DNA from: Blastobasis lacticolella
Lineage: Eukaryota; Arthropoda; Insecta; Lepidoptera; Blastobasidae
Direction: 5' to 3'
DNA length: 64,000 nt
NCBI GenBank assembly: GCA_905147135.1
Contig: LR990045.1
Coordinates: forward strand, 17,708,173 to 17,772,172
Of this stretch, positions 24,772 to 35,800 are shown in pieces. The notes beneath the pieces are model-generated. The model was not told where the DNA came from and did not search any database. It worked only from the letters and a program-made list of their open reading frames with translations. Numbering within the stretch: the stretch's first letter is position 1; each line of letters starts with the position of its first letter. The translations under genes were made by a program, and so were the position numbers.

Positions 24772-24850
24772 GCATTTCATCATCATCATCATCTTGCCGT
24801 TTCATCCCGATTGCGCCCCTGCGCGCCACGCGGTCCGCGACCGCCTACGA
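24772..24850 (-). mobile_element. Truncated SINE 3' end with target-site duplication
   Basis: The insert is flanked by TATGCACTACAT (24760-24771) and TATGCACTAAAT (24851-24862), an 11/12 match consistent with a target-site duplication. Read on the minus strand it ends in a (GAT)n tail (ATCATCATCATCATC on +). The adjoining CTTGCCGTTTCATCCCGATT then GCGCCCC aligns with the 3' end of the SINE at 25618. The copy is severely 5' truncated, about 79 bp. Confidence 0.6.
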
Positions 24851-25504
24851 TATGCACTAAATTTAATCCTCTATAATTATCTGGTAACAGATTTCAAAGG
24901 TTTACAAGTTTGTTGCGTAGCCATATCAGGTTTCCGACAACAAGGGGCTTAAGTCAATACAAATTGGCGAGTTAGCTTAACGCGAGAGACACTCACGCCG
25001 CCTTATTAATAAATTACACGAATAACGTCGGATCTTCTCGTAATAAAATCCGTTAGGTGCAATAAAATGGTTGGCTTGTTAATTAAAACGGTAAAGCACA
25101 GCTGTAAATGTTTTGTCATTTAAATATTTTCGAGTGCGTACAGCGTGCTATGAGCTTTAATGTGACATGCGGTTATGTTGATTTGCGGCCATATTGCAAA
25201 TGTGTGACGTCAGTAATTAATAAAGGTAATTAGTTTTAAGTGAGTTGGCGCTGGAGTTTATTTTATTTTACGTCATTTGAAGCATCCAGTTTTGTCACGC
25301 TCTCGAGCTAAATACGTTACGGCTTTAGTAAATCCTTATCTTCTTTTTTTTAAGATTAACTATGTAAGTGTTATCTCTGTATAATAATTAGGTAGAAGTT
25401 AGTATACCTTTCGATACTTTATTAGTACTGCTCTATTGTTGACGTTTTGTAAAACTTTTTTTACTTTTTGGAAACGACTACGTTTGCTTAAAATCCGAGT
25501 AGCG

Positions 25505-25735
25505 TGGGAACCACTTGTCTATTAACATGGGTTACGCAGAAATTTCATAAAAACCCGTTCAGCAGCTTCTGAATGAAAGAGTGTCAAACATACATCCATA
25601 CAAATCGCATTTATTATCTTGGCGTAATTGTCCCGGTTGCGCTCTCGCGCACGAGGGCCCGGGGTCCGCCTTGACCATGATCCAGGATTTGGCAGTTCAG
25701 GCACAAATCGCATTTATTATATTAGTACCTAAAAT
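25505..25735 (+). repeat. Older lepidopteran repeat, interrupted by a SINE
   Basis: AAAACCCGTTCAGCAGCTTC then GAATGAAAGAG, ACATACATCCATACAAA and TCGCATTTATTATATTAGTA (the last rejoined across the insertion) is the 3' portion of a common lepidopteran repeat that normally ends TTCGCATTTATAATATTAG. The SINE at 25618-25703 splits its last block. Confidence 0.6.
25618..25703 (-). mobile_element. Truncated SINE with perfect 17-18-bp target-site duplication
   Basis: The direct repeat ACAAATCGCATTTATTAT occurs at 25600-25617 and again at 25703-25720, identical over 18 bp (the first A may belong to either). Between them lies the SINE 3' region on the minus strand, including CCTTGACCATGATCCAGGAT, the same core as in the copies at 32703, 59528 and 60049. 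The head and A/B boxes are missing. The identical flanks suggest a fairly recent insertion. Confidence 0.85.
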
Positions 25736-28700
25736 AGAATTTGCCTGGAAGTATACGTTTGCGGCGTAACAAACACCACTTGTGGCCTTTAAGAGGTGCA
25801 TAGCTAGATTGTTGTCCGTAATGACATCGATACACAGCACAAGAGGACGGCACGCCGCCTTGGGCTGGCACCTTTCAACAACTCACAAAGCGCGTATGCT
25901 AATATAACATTTGCAATTAAGATGAACGCCCACAAAAGGACGCCATTGTCTGACATACGTGAAACGTCTCCCTATCATTTATATTAATACAACAATGCCC
26001 TCCTTTCAAATATATTGTATGCTCCTTATTTTGACAAAATTTAATTCCAGTCCCAATTCGGAGAGTTCCAAGTGTGACGTTGAAATTGAAACGAGATAGT
26101 AATCTCTGTTTGGTTCGCGAAATTAGCTCCGTATTTGTTCGACGTTTTGAAACCTAGTGTGCAAACCTTACCGGGTGGTTCCTGGAAAGTAAATGTTTTG
26201 TTGTAACTGCTCGCGCCGATATTAGAACTCGTAGGTAGCAACGCAACACTCAGACAAGCCGTGGCAACGATTACGCAGCCCGGCCCGCCGCCTAGAGTGT
26301 TTAACACTTATCTTGGCAATTAACGAGAGTCAAACAAATTTCGTTCCCGATTCGACCGCGCTATTCCGAGTGGAATTTAATACTCTGAATTATAAAAACG
26401 TTTCGTCAAGAAACTTTCATTCCACCGCTGATACTAATTGAACGAATTTTCAAAGTAAAAGTTGAACAACAAGCAATCTCCTGGCATGGAAAGTTGGGGC
26501 GAATTTCTGGGAGCGCCGACCGGCGCCGCTGCGCGGGCATCACCAAAAGAATGTAATAAGGCACAGGTGTTCCAAGTTCTTTATTGGATTTCGCACGTTC
26601 CGAGTCGACGTGTTTGATGGCCGGAAGATTCTTGCCGAACTCTTTGCTGGCTATTAATTCTCGTTAAACGATCCCCAGGATTTGATTTCAACTTTTCTCA
26701 TAGAACAAAACGACGGCCTTTTAGATATCGAGGTGTGACTTTCAACTTCAAGTAATAATAGCTTCGAGTTATTTTAGTGATTCCCTGCGGCCGAAACTGA
26801 TTCACTTGGCCCAGTATTTTATGAATGAAATAACAAATTTAGTAACGGTCAGCCAGAGCACCTAGCCTCTTGTGATTAGGAATTTAAACCAGTTAGGTAC
26901 GTTGACATTATAGCGAACCGAGTGATTTCACTCGCGCCCGCAAAGTGGAGTAACTAATGAGTGCAGCGATGTCACAAGGTCATTCACGAAACCGTTTCTC
27001 AGACTGAAAGGAAAAGTATACCGGCGGCGGCGGCGGCGCGGGCGCGGGCGGCGCGTGGCTGCACCGTGTCAATGACACATGCAAATTCGACCGCCTCGGT
27101 GTCGGGTCATCGACCCCCTATTCAATGACTGTCGAAAGTTACCCGTGGACTCGACTCATAGCCTACACCGGGGCCCCCTTCGCACTATCAAGCGAAATTG
27201 ACATTTAACACCCTACATAAATGAAGCCAACTTACCTTGCGATACTCCAGTGGATCAAAGGAGGACACTGAATTATGTGTCTAGTTCAATCGGATATTGA
27301 AAGTCTAGATTTTCTACACAAATTGAGACTTATCTGCGTAGAGATAGAGTCGATTGTTTGTTTTCAGCCCACGCAGAACAGATGCCGTGTTAACACGAGG
27401 TGCGTCTGGCCATTGTATTATTATATTAGCAATGCGAATTTCGACAAGCGCAAGCTAGACACCGTTCGTAAATACAAACGGACGATATGCAAATCCCTCT
27501 TGTCGATGTAATGACATTTGCATGGTCGGGTGGGGCATCTAAAATACTACTGTCACCGGATCCTGTTATTTTCTATTTAAACCAATCCGCTTGGTAACAA
27601 ACGCCAAAACCTTGAACATATCGCTTAGGAGTATTAAACTGTTGTAATGAGTGCACGTTGTTTTACGCAACATACTCCATTACCACTATGGCTATCTTCA
27701 AGAAAGATAATATTCTCTCTAGATATTGTCATCACGGTTTATTATGTTTGTAAAACGAACGTCATAAAGTCATATGGGACGAGGGCCGGCGGCGAGCACA
27801 AGAGCGCGTCCTTGTCCCTTCGTGATGGACATAAAACGAGAAAATGAGAATGAAAATTCATCGTTCATGTGTGTTACACGAGTGCAATGTTGACCTAATC
27901 TATCATTGTGGCGGATGACGTCACGCAACCTGCAGCTAGTCGAGGCCAGACAGCGTGTAAACAGTTTAAACACACATAACTGATTCACAAACGCTGTATA
28001 TGCAGAAGTCCCGTCGGACTATGTAATCTATTAGAAACAAACTGCACAAAGCAATAGTTCATTAATATGGGTTATCGTTTTTCCCAAACCAATGCTTGTT
28101 CTGTCCTAACGTGTGAAAGATAAGAAATGTTTACTACTGGAGATTGTGACAGCAGTATATGCCTTACATTGCCATTAAATCGATGATCCGATTTCTCTAG
28201 GTTACGTCACGAATTGCCTGCAATAAATCTCGCACCCTTGAAATGAGCACTATCGAGTCGTGCGTGATGTGACGCACCCAAACTGCTTGCCAAAAGTCCG
28301 AGTGTGAGTGAACATCTTGACTTATTTAGATCACTTCAAATATACACCACGTTTGCACCAAATCGTATCATGTGGGGTGACTTTGAGAATCCGTGTCTCA
28401 CTCAATATTTGTACTACAACGAACACCATATAATTTCAATATTCCAGCGTACCTACGTCGGCTTGTTCAAGACATGCGCTTGAACTGTTAAGTATACGTA
28501 AATGAAAACGTTGTAGAAGACAAAGTTGCAAGTTGAAATACTTTGCATCGCAAGCACAGACGCCTTTTCACCGGGCGGGAGGGTCTAGCAGACGGGTGCG
28601 GCGGGCGCATGAGAAGCTGGTCACTGGCCGCATTCCTCGTAGTTGAAAGTAACACGGTATCCGGCTGCGAAAAATTACCGCCTCGCCTCGACGACTGCGC

Positions 28701-29695
28701 AATTTTCTACCTTATAAATCAACGTACAAAGTCTATCTACATTGTACATGATATCTACCTACCACACTTTATCGATTCAAGTAGTCTTTATTAGAAACAG
28801 AATTGCGCCATAGTCTGACGGCTTGCAATGCTCGCTCGCACGACCGCTCGGCTCCGCCGCTAAGATCGTCGTCCGATACCTCTAGATAAATGTCGATGTA
28901 ATACAAATTAACTTGTCAGAACGTCTTATTTATTGTGAAGTTCATTTACCTCGAGGTCCCCAAATGCTGGCAATGTCACAAGTATAATATCTGCTAATGT
29001 GACGAGAATGTGACGTATTGTAGAAGACGCGTCGGTTACAAACCATGACCATATTTAGAATTTCTAACGGATATCGGCGAATTAACATGATATAGTATGT
29101 GCTAATTTAAGGGCAGCTTTCCTGAATTATTAATGAATCTTTTCTAGTATGATAAGGTCAACTTATTTTTAGCAATCATCGCTTTAATTCTACGTCAGCT
29201 GGTTATATATTTACTTTACTTATTATGTCTGTCAAATATTTAAATATTATTTTCCTTGTTATTTTCCTTGTTTGATCATAAATTATTTCGAAGAATTCTG
29301 ACCTGAAACTTAGCTCTAAAAGTAATAGATGAGTCAAAATCGTACCGTCGAATACAAAAATACATCTATCTAATATTCATGAACATTGAACATTCGTATT
29401 TTCCGGAAGCCTAGATTTTATTATATCGACATCGCATCTAAAACTGAAAACAATACGGCGGTGGAGCAGCAGGTGCGTTCAATTGGAACCTGAGGGTTTT
29501 TTAAAACGCAACTGACAAGCAATTTGCCAGTCTGGCCAGCAGGACGCAGATAGATTTATCGAATGTCGCTTGCATCTATATTCCAAGTTGCTTTACAGAA
29601 ATATAATGGTTTGCGCCAATATTCTCTAAAGTTACCTTCAGACATTATAAGATACATAGGTATATGTCGATGCTTGAACTTTAACATAAGAAGAT
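25736..29695. other. Noncoding stretch with octamer cluster
   Basis: No gene is recognised. ATGCAAAT/ATTTGCAT occurs at 27079-27086, 27487-27494 and 27516-27523. A (CGG)n-like GC tract lies at 27021-27055. TTTGCCAGTCTGGC near 29523-29537 recurs at about 29848-29861 inside the frame at 29696-29998. All other frames are short and domainless. Confidence 0.45.
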
Positions 29696-29998
29696 TTAGG
29701 TCCGATGAACTTCGCGTCTAGACGGTTTGAGCACTGCCGCCGTTTCGAAAAGATATTTCGACAGGGCGTCGCGGGTTCGTAATAATTTTCCTGTTGGTGT
29801 CGTCCCCGGCAGGCGCGGGCGCTGCCTCAGCAATGGATTCGCGGATTTTTTGCCAGTCTGGCGCGCAGGTGTCTTGCCTCTTGGCGAGGCCGAGCCGGGC
29901 GCATTCATTTTGCTCTTTTTTGCTGGTGCCCCCAACTTCACCTCAGACCCACTATTTGATTTCGATGCTTTGTTTAAAAGTACGATTGTCCTGTTCAA
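29696..29998 (-). CDS. Basic, proline-rich open frame of unknown origin (fragment)
   Basis: I do not recognise this product. The minus-strand frame is open for 100 codons and ends at a TAA after SRREVHRT. It has no usable start: the first in-frame ATG is at KSKMNAPGS, about 30 codons in, and the listed 5' end is a TTG. The composition is unlike a chance frame: K/R/P/S/G/A-rich through the middle (KTPARQTGKKSANPLLRQRP) with GC-rich third positions (GCG CCC GGC TCG GCC), in an otherwise AT-rich area. The 5' edge reads TTTTAATTTTGAACAG on the minus strand, which could be a splice acceptor. Candidates are a terminal exon of a host gene, a gag/ORF1 fragment of a retroelement, or chance. The opposite strand is also open over the same length, which weakens the case. 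Confidence 0.25.
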   Translation of the reverse strand: MNRTIVLLNKASKSNSGSEVKLGAPAKKSKMNAPGSASPRGKTPARQTGKKSANPLLRQRPRLPGTTPTGKLLRTRDALSKYLFETAAVLKPSRREVHRT

Positions 29999-32277
29999 AA
30001 TTAAAATTGTACCTTGTAATTATATTTAGCGCTATTATACCCATTGTGTAGTTGAGACCAGTTAATTACCGGTAATCTGGAAGTAAAATTCTGTTTAAAG
30101 ACAGACATTGATATACGGCTCTCTTAACTAAATATCCTATTTCTTCGTTCGTACTTATCTCTCCTACATTTCACAAAAGTAGCGGCACCGGTTTCGGCGT
30201 TTACCTTACATACTTTAATAATTCTTCGTTCCCATGGTATGTCATTATTTTTTTAAGAACAGGTTGTAATGCTATTTGTTTAACGGCCCTTAGTTTAAAT
30301 AACCTGCCTCTTGGAATTGCTGAAAAGTTAATCGCCCACGGATATGTACTACAAAAACCGTAATCTTCGGCTTTAAAGAAGGCCGTCGAGACGGCGGCTG
30401 CGAAATTCGCTGAGTCGCCCCTTGAATCGCGACTTCATTATTTTACGGGACCGTTACACAGGTTTGAACACGGGTAAAACCCCAAAGTAAAGCGCAATGT
30501 TATTAACGAATGTAATGACTTCCCGCTGCCGGCGGGTACACGCAACATTTGCGTAAGGTCCGCAACAGGTGTAGCGCGCGGCGAGCGAGAGCGACTGGTT
30601 GCGAAGGGTCCCGGGGGCCTCTCTAGTGGTACCTTGTGCCGTTATCTTGCGGTCATCAGACTCGGAACGGGTTGCGGGCCCCGGAGGCGCAACACCGGAA
30701 CTGTCGTATACGGCGCGCGTGCGTCCCGGCGCGGCGCGACGTGCGCGTCAAACTCGCGCGCGCCACTCACACGCCGCCGTGTACCAGCCACTAATACCAG
30801 CTCACGGAATGTTTTATTTGCGCTCCGACATTTATTGGCCTTTTTAGGTCTCTATTTTTGGTCGCGCTAGCCTCACTTTTAGACCGCCTTTTATTGTTGT
30901 TGAAGGACACGTTTCAGACGCACACATGTTGCTGTCTCTATGAAGTGTTGCCCTGATAGTGAGTTTAAGTGCTTTTTTTGTTCTGACGAAAATAATTGAT
31001 TTTCTTTCTCTCATTTAAAGAGTTCCCGTGAAACTGAAAAGTTTGAAGTGTTCGACGTAATTTGCATTCTGCTTGTTTGAGCGAAAGCCAGGTGTTCTCG
31101 GAAACGGTGACATTTTGGGAAGGTTTTGGCCGCTCGTCGCACTGGCGAGGATCCCACCCCACTTTAACTCGCCGCCGAAAGTGGGAGGCCGCGCAAACAA
31201 CTTTTAATGACCGATCTTATCTTGGGAACGACATAACGCTAGTTATTATAGCTTGAATGAATTGCAAATTTAATATTACGGTATTAGTTACAACCGGCGG
31301 GCTTGCGGCGGCGCCCGTGAGAATTTTCGGCTGAGTACGCGGCACGCCTCATGGCATCGAATATTTTCGAATGAATATTTTCTTTCGCAAATGAGTTCCG
31401 TGTGTGAGATCCGAAACATAATAATATCAGTTATATCGCATGATTGCCCTAGAACAATATAATATTCATGCGCATTAGTTACATTTGTTATCCTATAAAA
31501 CACTACAAAATGATGTAGCGATAATGGTCGATTAAATCAGTTTCATTAATTGTAACGTTTCCTGTATTGTCGAGCCCGTATGCGCGCGCGCCGGGCGCCG
31601 GGACGCGGGGAGGGCTGCCAACTTATAAATAATTTATATGAAAGATAACTGTGCTAACGTGCGCATGGACAATATAATACCCGCACCAAACGGGCCCATA
31701 GCGATGAAAAATCAATATGTATCAATGAATATTTAACAAAAGGCTTTTTATGCGCCGTCAATTGCTTGTAAGTGCTGTTAATTGATCATGATTACTATGA
31801 GAATGGAGCTGCAGATGTGGTTGCATGCCGCTGCTACGGTGATTTACGAGACATGAATCTCGGATGGGGAAACGGTAAAGAAGATCCCAGCGAGGGTTAC
31901 ATACAGCTTCATTCAGACTGAAAAGGTTATCTGAGGAAAACAGGAAATGACGAAGACTTCTCGCCCAACACTCAGCAGGTATTAAAACACAATGTTTAGA
32001 CGTTATTCGGCCAGTTAATGGCTAATGGCAGTCTCAATACACAAAATCACCGGCCATTTAGGTCGGCGGTACATAATCGTAAAACAAGTGAATAGTTCTT
32101 ATCACGGCCATAGTCCGGAAAATAGGTTTACCTTAAGAGCCGTTTTAATTAAGTGAAGAAGGGTCCATTTACGGTTACGAGGGACCTTTGCGAGGTACGA
32201 TGTGACCGATGGACGGTCACAGTGGATGCAAGCGATTATATCTGTTTTAGTAACGGGCAGGACGAGTGCCTAACGGG
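29999..32277. other. Noncoding stretch with CpG-rich island
   Basis: No gene is recognised. 30530-30790 is CpG-rich (GCGCGCG, CCGGCG clusters) and gives overlapping arginine-rich frames on + that look like composition effects. An octamer motif is at 31060-31067. A second GC patch lies near 31585-31615. Confidence 0.45.
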
Positions 32278-32324
32278 AATACTCAGTCTCCCCTAAAATA
32301 AAATTTTAGGGGAGACTGAGTATT
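32278..32324. repeat. Perfect 22-bp hairpin with 3-nt loop
   Basis: Arms 32278-32299 and 32303-32324 are exact reverse complements over 22 bp, with loop AAA. The arms begin AATACTCAGTCTCCCC. Perfect complementarity over this length is far beyond chance. The loop is too short and the stem too short for a standard Drosha substrate, so a foldback DNA remnant or template-switch palindrome is as likely as an RNA gene. Confidence 0.95.
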
Positions 32325-32702
32325 GCGACTGAGGTAACCCAAGACACGGCATTTTATTACTTCTATTTACCCCTAGCACGTCCTAATCACAAATTTGGGC
32401 TTCGGATCAAGGAAGCTATTTAAATGTGTTGTAGAGTGAATTAATGAACGAATTTTGATGCCCACTTGGCTCTGTATTTCCTTTGCCTATACTGACACCG
32501 CACGCAAGGTGAATGTTGATGAAATGTCACATTAATCAACTAACAAAACAATAAATACGTCAGCTGTGGTTTTCCTGTGCTATAATGGATCGTAATATGT
32601 AGTGACCGTAATGTAGTTTACCCGTAAATAGTTGAATATTACTACAATCAAATATTTAGCCAAGCACTACTACTGTAGGAGGGATGTTTAAGACGACATT
32701 TG

Positions 32703-32893
32703 GAGCGTCTGTGGCCGAGTGGTTAACTCGTGAGAGAGAGGTACCGGGTTCGAATCCCACTACGGATAAAATCTGGTCAGGTTCCCCTAGGCAGTTGTTC
32801 TACTGTAATTATCTGATATGCCAAATCCCGGATCATGGTCAAGGCGGACCCCGGGTCCTCCGAGAGCACAACCGAGACGATAACACAAATATG
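32703..32893 (+). mobile_element. tRNA-derived SINE, internally deleted copy
   Basis: The head GAGCGTCTGTGGCCGAGTGG contains a pol III A box (GTGGCCGAGTGG, 32711-32722). GGTTCGAATCC at 32747-32757 is a textbook B box, about 25 bp after the A box. The body follows: CTGGTCAGGTTCCCCT, then CCAAATCCCGGATCATGGTC and AAGGCGGACCCCGGGTCCTC, and a GATAAT-type tail. Compared with 59528-59864, the part between the B box and CTGGTCAGG is missing. It is not a functional tRNA gene: there is no acceptor-stem pairing and the body is that of the SINE family. Confidence 0.85.
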
Positions 32894-35800
32894 ATAATAT
32901 TTTTTAACATACAATTCCATTGATTTAAAAATAAAAGTTGAAAATATTATATTCATGGAAACAGAAATATTGTTTGCCCCCACAAAATATTTTTTCTATA
33001 GGACTTTTGAAAACAGCTGCAGTCTCATCATGAAAGGCATTAAAAACACCACCGTTGTAATTCTTGTTTTTACCAAATTTCTCCCCTTTTATCCTTTTAT
33101 TCGGAGTAATGATGGTCCCGAGAATAAATTGATTTCATTAATTTAAAGCGTGTTTGCCAAAAGCAGAGTTTCCTTTGAAAGTTATAAGATTAATTTTTAG
33201 AAGGACACGAAAGTTCTTAAACTGGCGTAGGAATAAATCTTAGGCGACTTAAAATTATTGTGATTGTAGCCGACAAGAATGTTGCAGATATTTCTTAACG
33301 AAGGAACTCGGCGGGCCCACTCAAGATTCTCAGGTGACAGAATTCATAACATACTGCATTATTATGCTCCATATTTGGTTCTCTACATTGGTGGTCGGAT
33401 ACTTTCGGATATATGGAGAGCATAGTAAAAATGTATACTTATAATAAAACTGTAATAGGTCCAATTCTGTATATTGAAGATATTTTGAAATTTTTCATTC
33501 TATAAACGATACTGAAGCCAAAACTGTAATTTTTTCCCCATTTTTTGTCTGTCTGTCCTTATTTTGGCCGCGCATAACAAACTGCCCAATCTAATACCCC
33601 CATCTTCGTTCCACCACGAAACGAGGAGAGCCTCGGCGAAATTACACTATTTTACAATCGAAATTATTAAGACTACCCGCACAAACCACTTTGTTTCAAC
33701 ATTTATTGTGCGAACCGCGACGTAACTTCCAAATCCAAAGGAATAAGATCTTTTGATAAGAGTGCTTCACCAGACTACAATGTTGTTTAATATTAGATAT
33801 ACCAAACATCCTCTCTTCTTATATTATATTTTAGAGAGAGAAGTTTATATTTGAATTTTGATTGTTTTTTTTTCTATTTGTATTTTATATGGTGTACCTA
33901 TACTGGCTATATTAATTACCAAAATTATAAATTGCAGTTTTGTAATTGGCATTACAACTTAATAATGAAACCTTTTTAAATAACATTTTATATGCTGTAA
34001 AACTGTGAAATAAATAAATCCTGTAGTCCACGCGAACGAAGACCGCGACTTGTAATCTATTCTAGATTCTAGACACAGCCAATCTATTCTATTTCCAAAG
34101 AGGCAAAAACAAATTCCTAAAGTGAATACGTTCCTTTTATTGACTGTCTGTTCCAAGTATCCAACTGATTGTAGTGACGTCGTGCCTTACTTAGGATAAC
34201 GAAATGGCACCGTAGATTAGATAGGAGATAGGACCCTATCTATTTTCTTGTTTATTCCCTTTGTGAATTAAAGAATACTCCATTGCTTTCACAAGTCATT
34301 GGTTGCTTTGAGTCAGTAGTGAATTAGCCATCGTCGATTTTACGAATTGGTAATTAGAGTAGGTAATTACCTACCTATTAAATGACGTAACTACAAATAG
34401 AGATGGGATAAGATTTTAAATGTCTCATTACTTGCAAGTGCAAGAGTTCAAGGGTGTTTGTGGTAAAAATTTGGCTAAAAATTTTTTTCCAATCTCTGTG
34501 GGTATTTCAATTTGGTCGTGCCATTACGTAATGTACTGTGATGTGGACAGATAGATCCTCGCTATCCAATACAAATCTGCAATAAAGATTTTCGTGATTT
34601 GAAAATCCACAAGAGATCCACTGAGGCGTAATGTCTGCTGTCAAAATAAAACGTTGTCATTGGCTAGAATGGGTCCGTCATTTTACAGTAGTTGTTTCTG
34701 GCCAATAGCGCGCCAGTATATTAACAACGGTGCCACTGGTCGATTTTCGAATGGCGATAACACTCATTCTCATTATGTAACGAGGCCTTGCCGTGTCCGT
34801 GCGGCAGTAGGTGCAAGTTTCCAGCGGAGATATGAACTGTGAACAATTTCCCTAATTAAGCACGCTGCGTGTGTAGACCATCGGCTGTTTGAGTTTCCAC
34901 TCACGCGCTTCTAATGAGCGAGGTTTCGATTCTGCGCCTCGCACGCCTCGCCCGCCGCCGGTCTACTGTGGATTGTTGCACACTGCGCTCCGTCACACGA
35001 CATTACTTTAAATAATTGGCGAAATAGGATGGGCTTGACGTGCTTTTACAACGTTTGAGGATTTGTGGCCTATGAGACGGCGGCTGTTTTATTTATTTTA
35101 AAAAATATCGCACATTTTATCCTAAATAAATCTTTAGGCCTTCAGATGATCACTTACTAGGTGTAGTGCGGCTAACGAAACAAGATAAAAAGCAAATGTA
35201 GGCTAAATTCAGATATTGTACATAAGATTTTCATGTAGTGTGTAAACTGTTGGTGAACCTAATAAATAAATATAAATATAAAATATAATATATTTTCGTA
35301 CAAAACTGTCATGAATGTAATCAGAACACTTTTTAGAAACCTTAGAAATAAATATAAACTGTATTCAACATAGTCGCGACCCGACTGCAATCTGCAACCG
35401 TCCGATGCGTAGGCAAAATGCATCTGCGGCGTAGCATGCGCGGCGGCCGGCGCTGGAAGCGCGGGGCGCGGCGCGGGCGCAGGCGGCGCGTGCGCGGCCC
35501 TGGCGCAAGGTCAATGGCACGCGCCTCTCCCGCTCGCACACCGGAATTCCATATTTAAATCTCGTCCGCAGAAAAATGGCGGTCGGGCCGGTCGGATCCA
35601 TGCCGCGGCCGGCCGTGTGTACGGAGAATTAATAAAACATGGCCAGTACCTACTTTTTCTTCTATCTTTTTTTATTCGAGTCGCCTCCGCGAATCGGTCT
35701 GTAGCTGCAAGCTGTGGTGGGATATAATTTGCAGAAACCACATTTTGCTAAAAAGTATTAACTGTACTAGACGCTGTATATTATTAATATTATTTTAATT

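Noticed and set aside
32703..32775. tRNA gene (A box, B box)
   Set aside because: No acceptor or anticodon stem pairing, and the sequence continues into the SINE body shared with 59528-59864 and 60049-60330.
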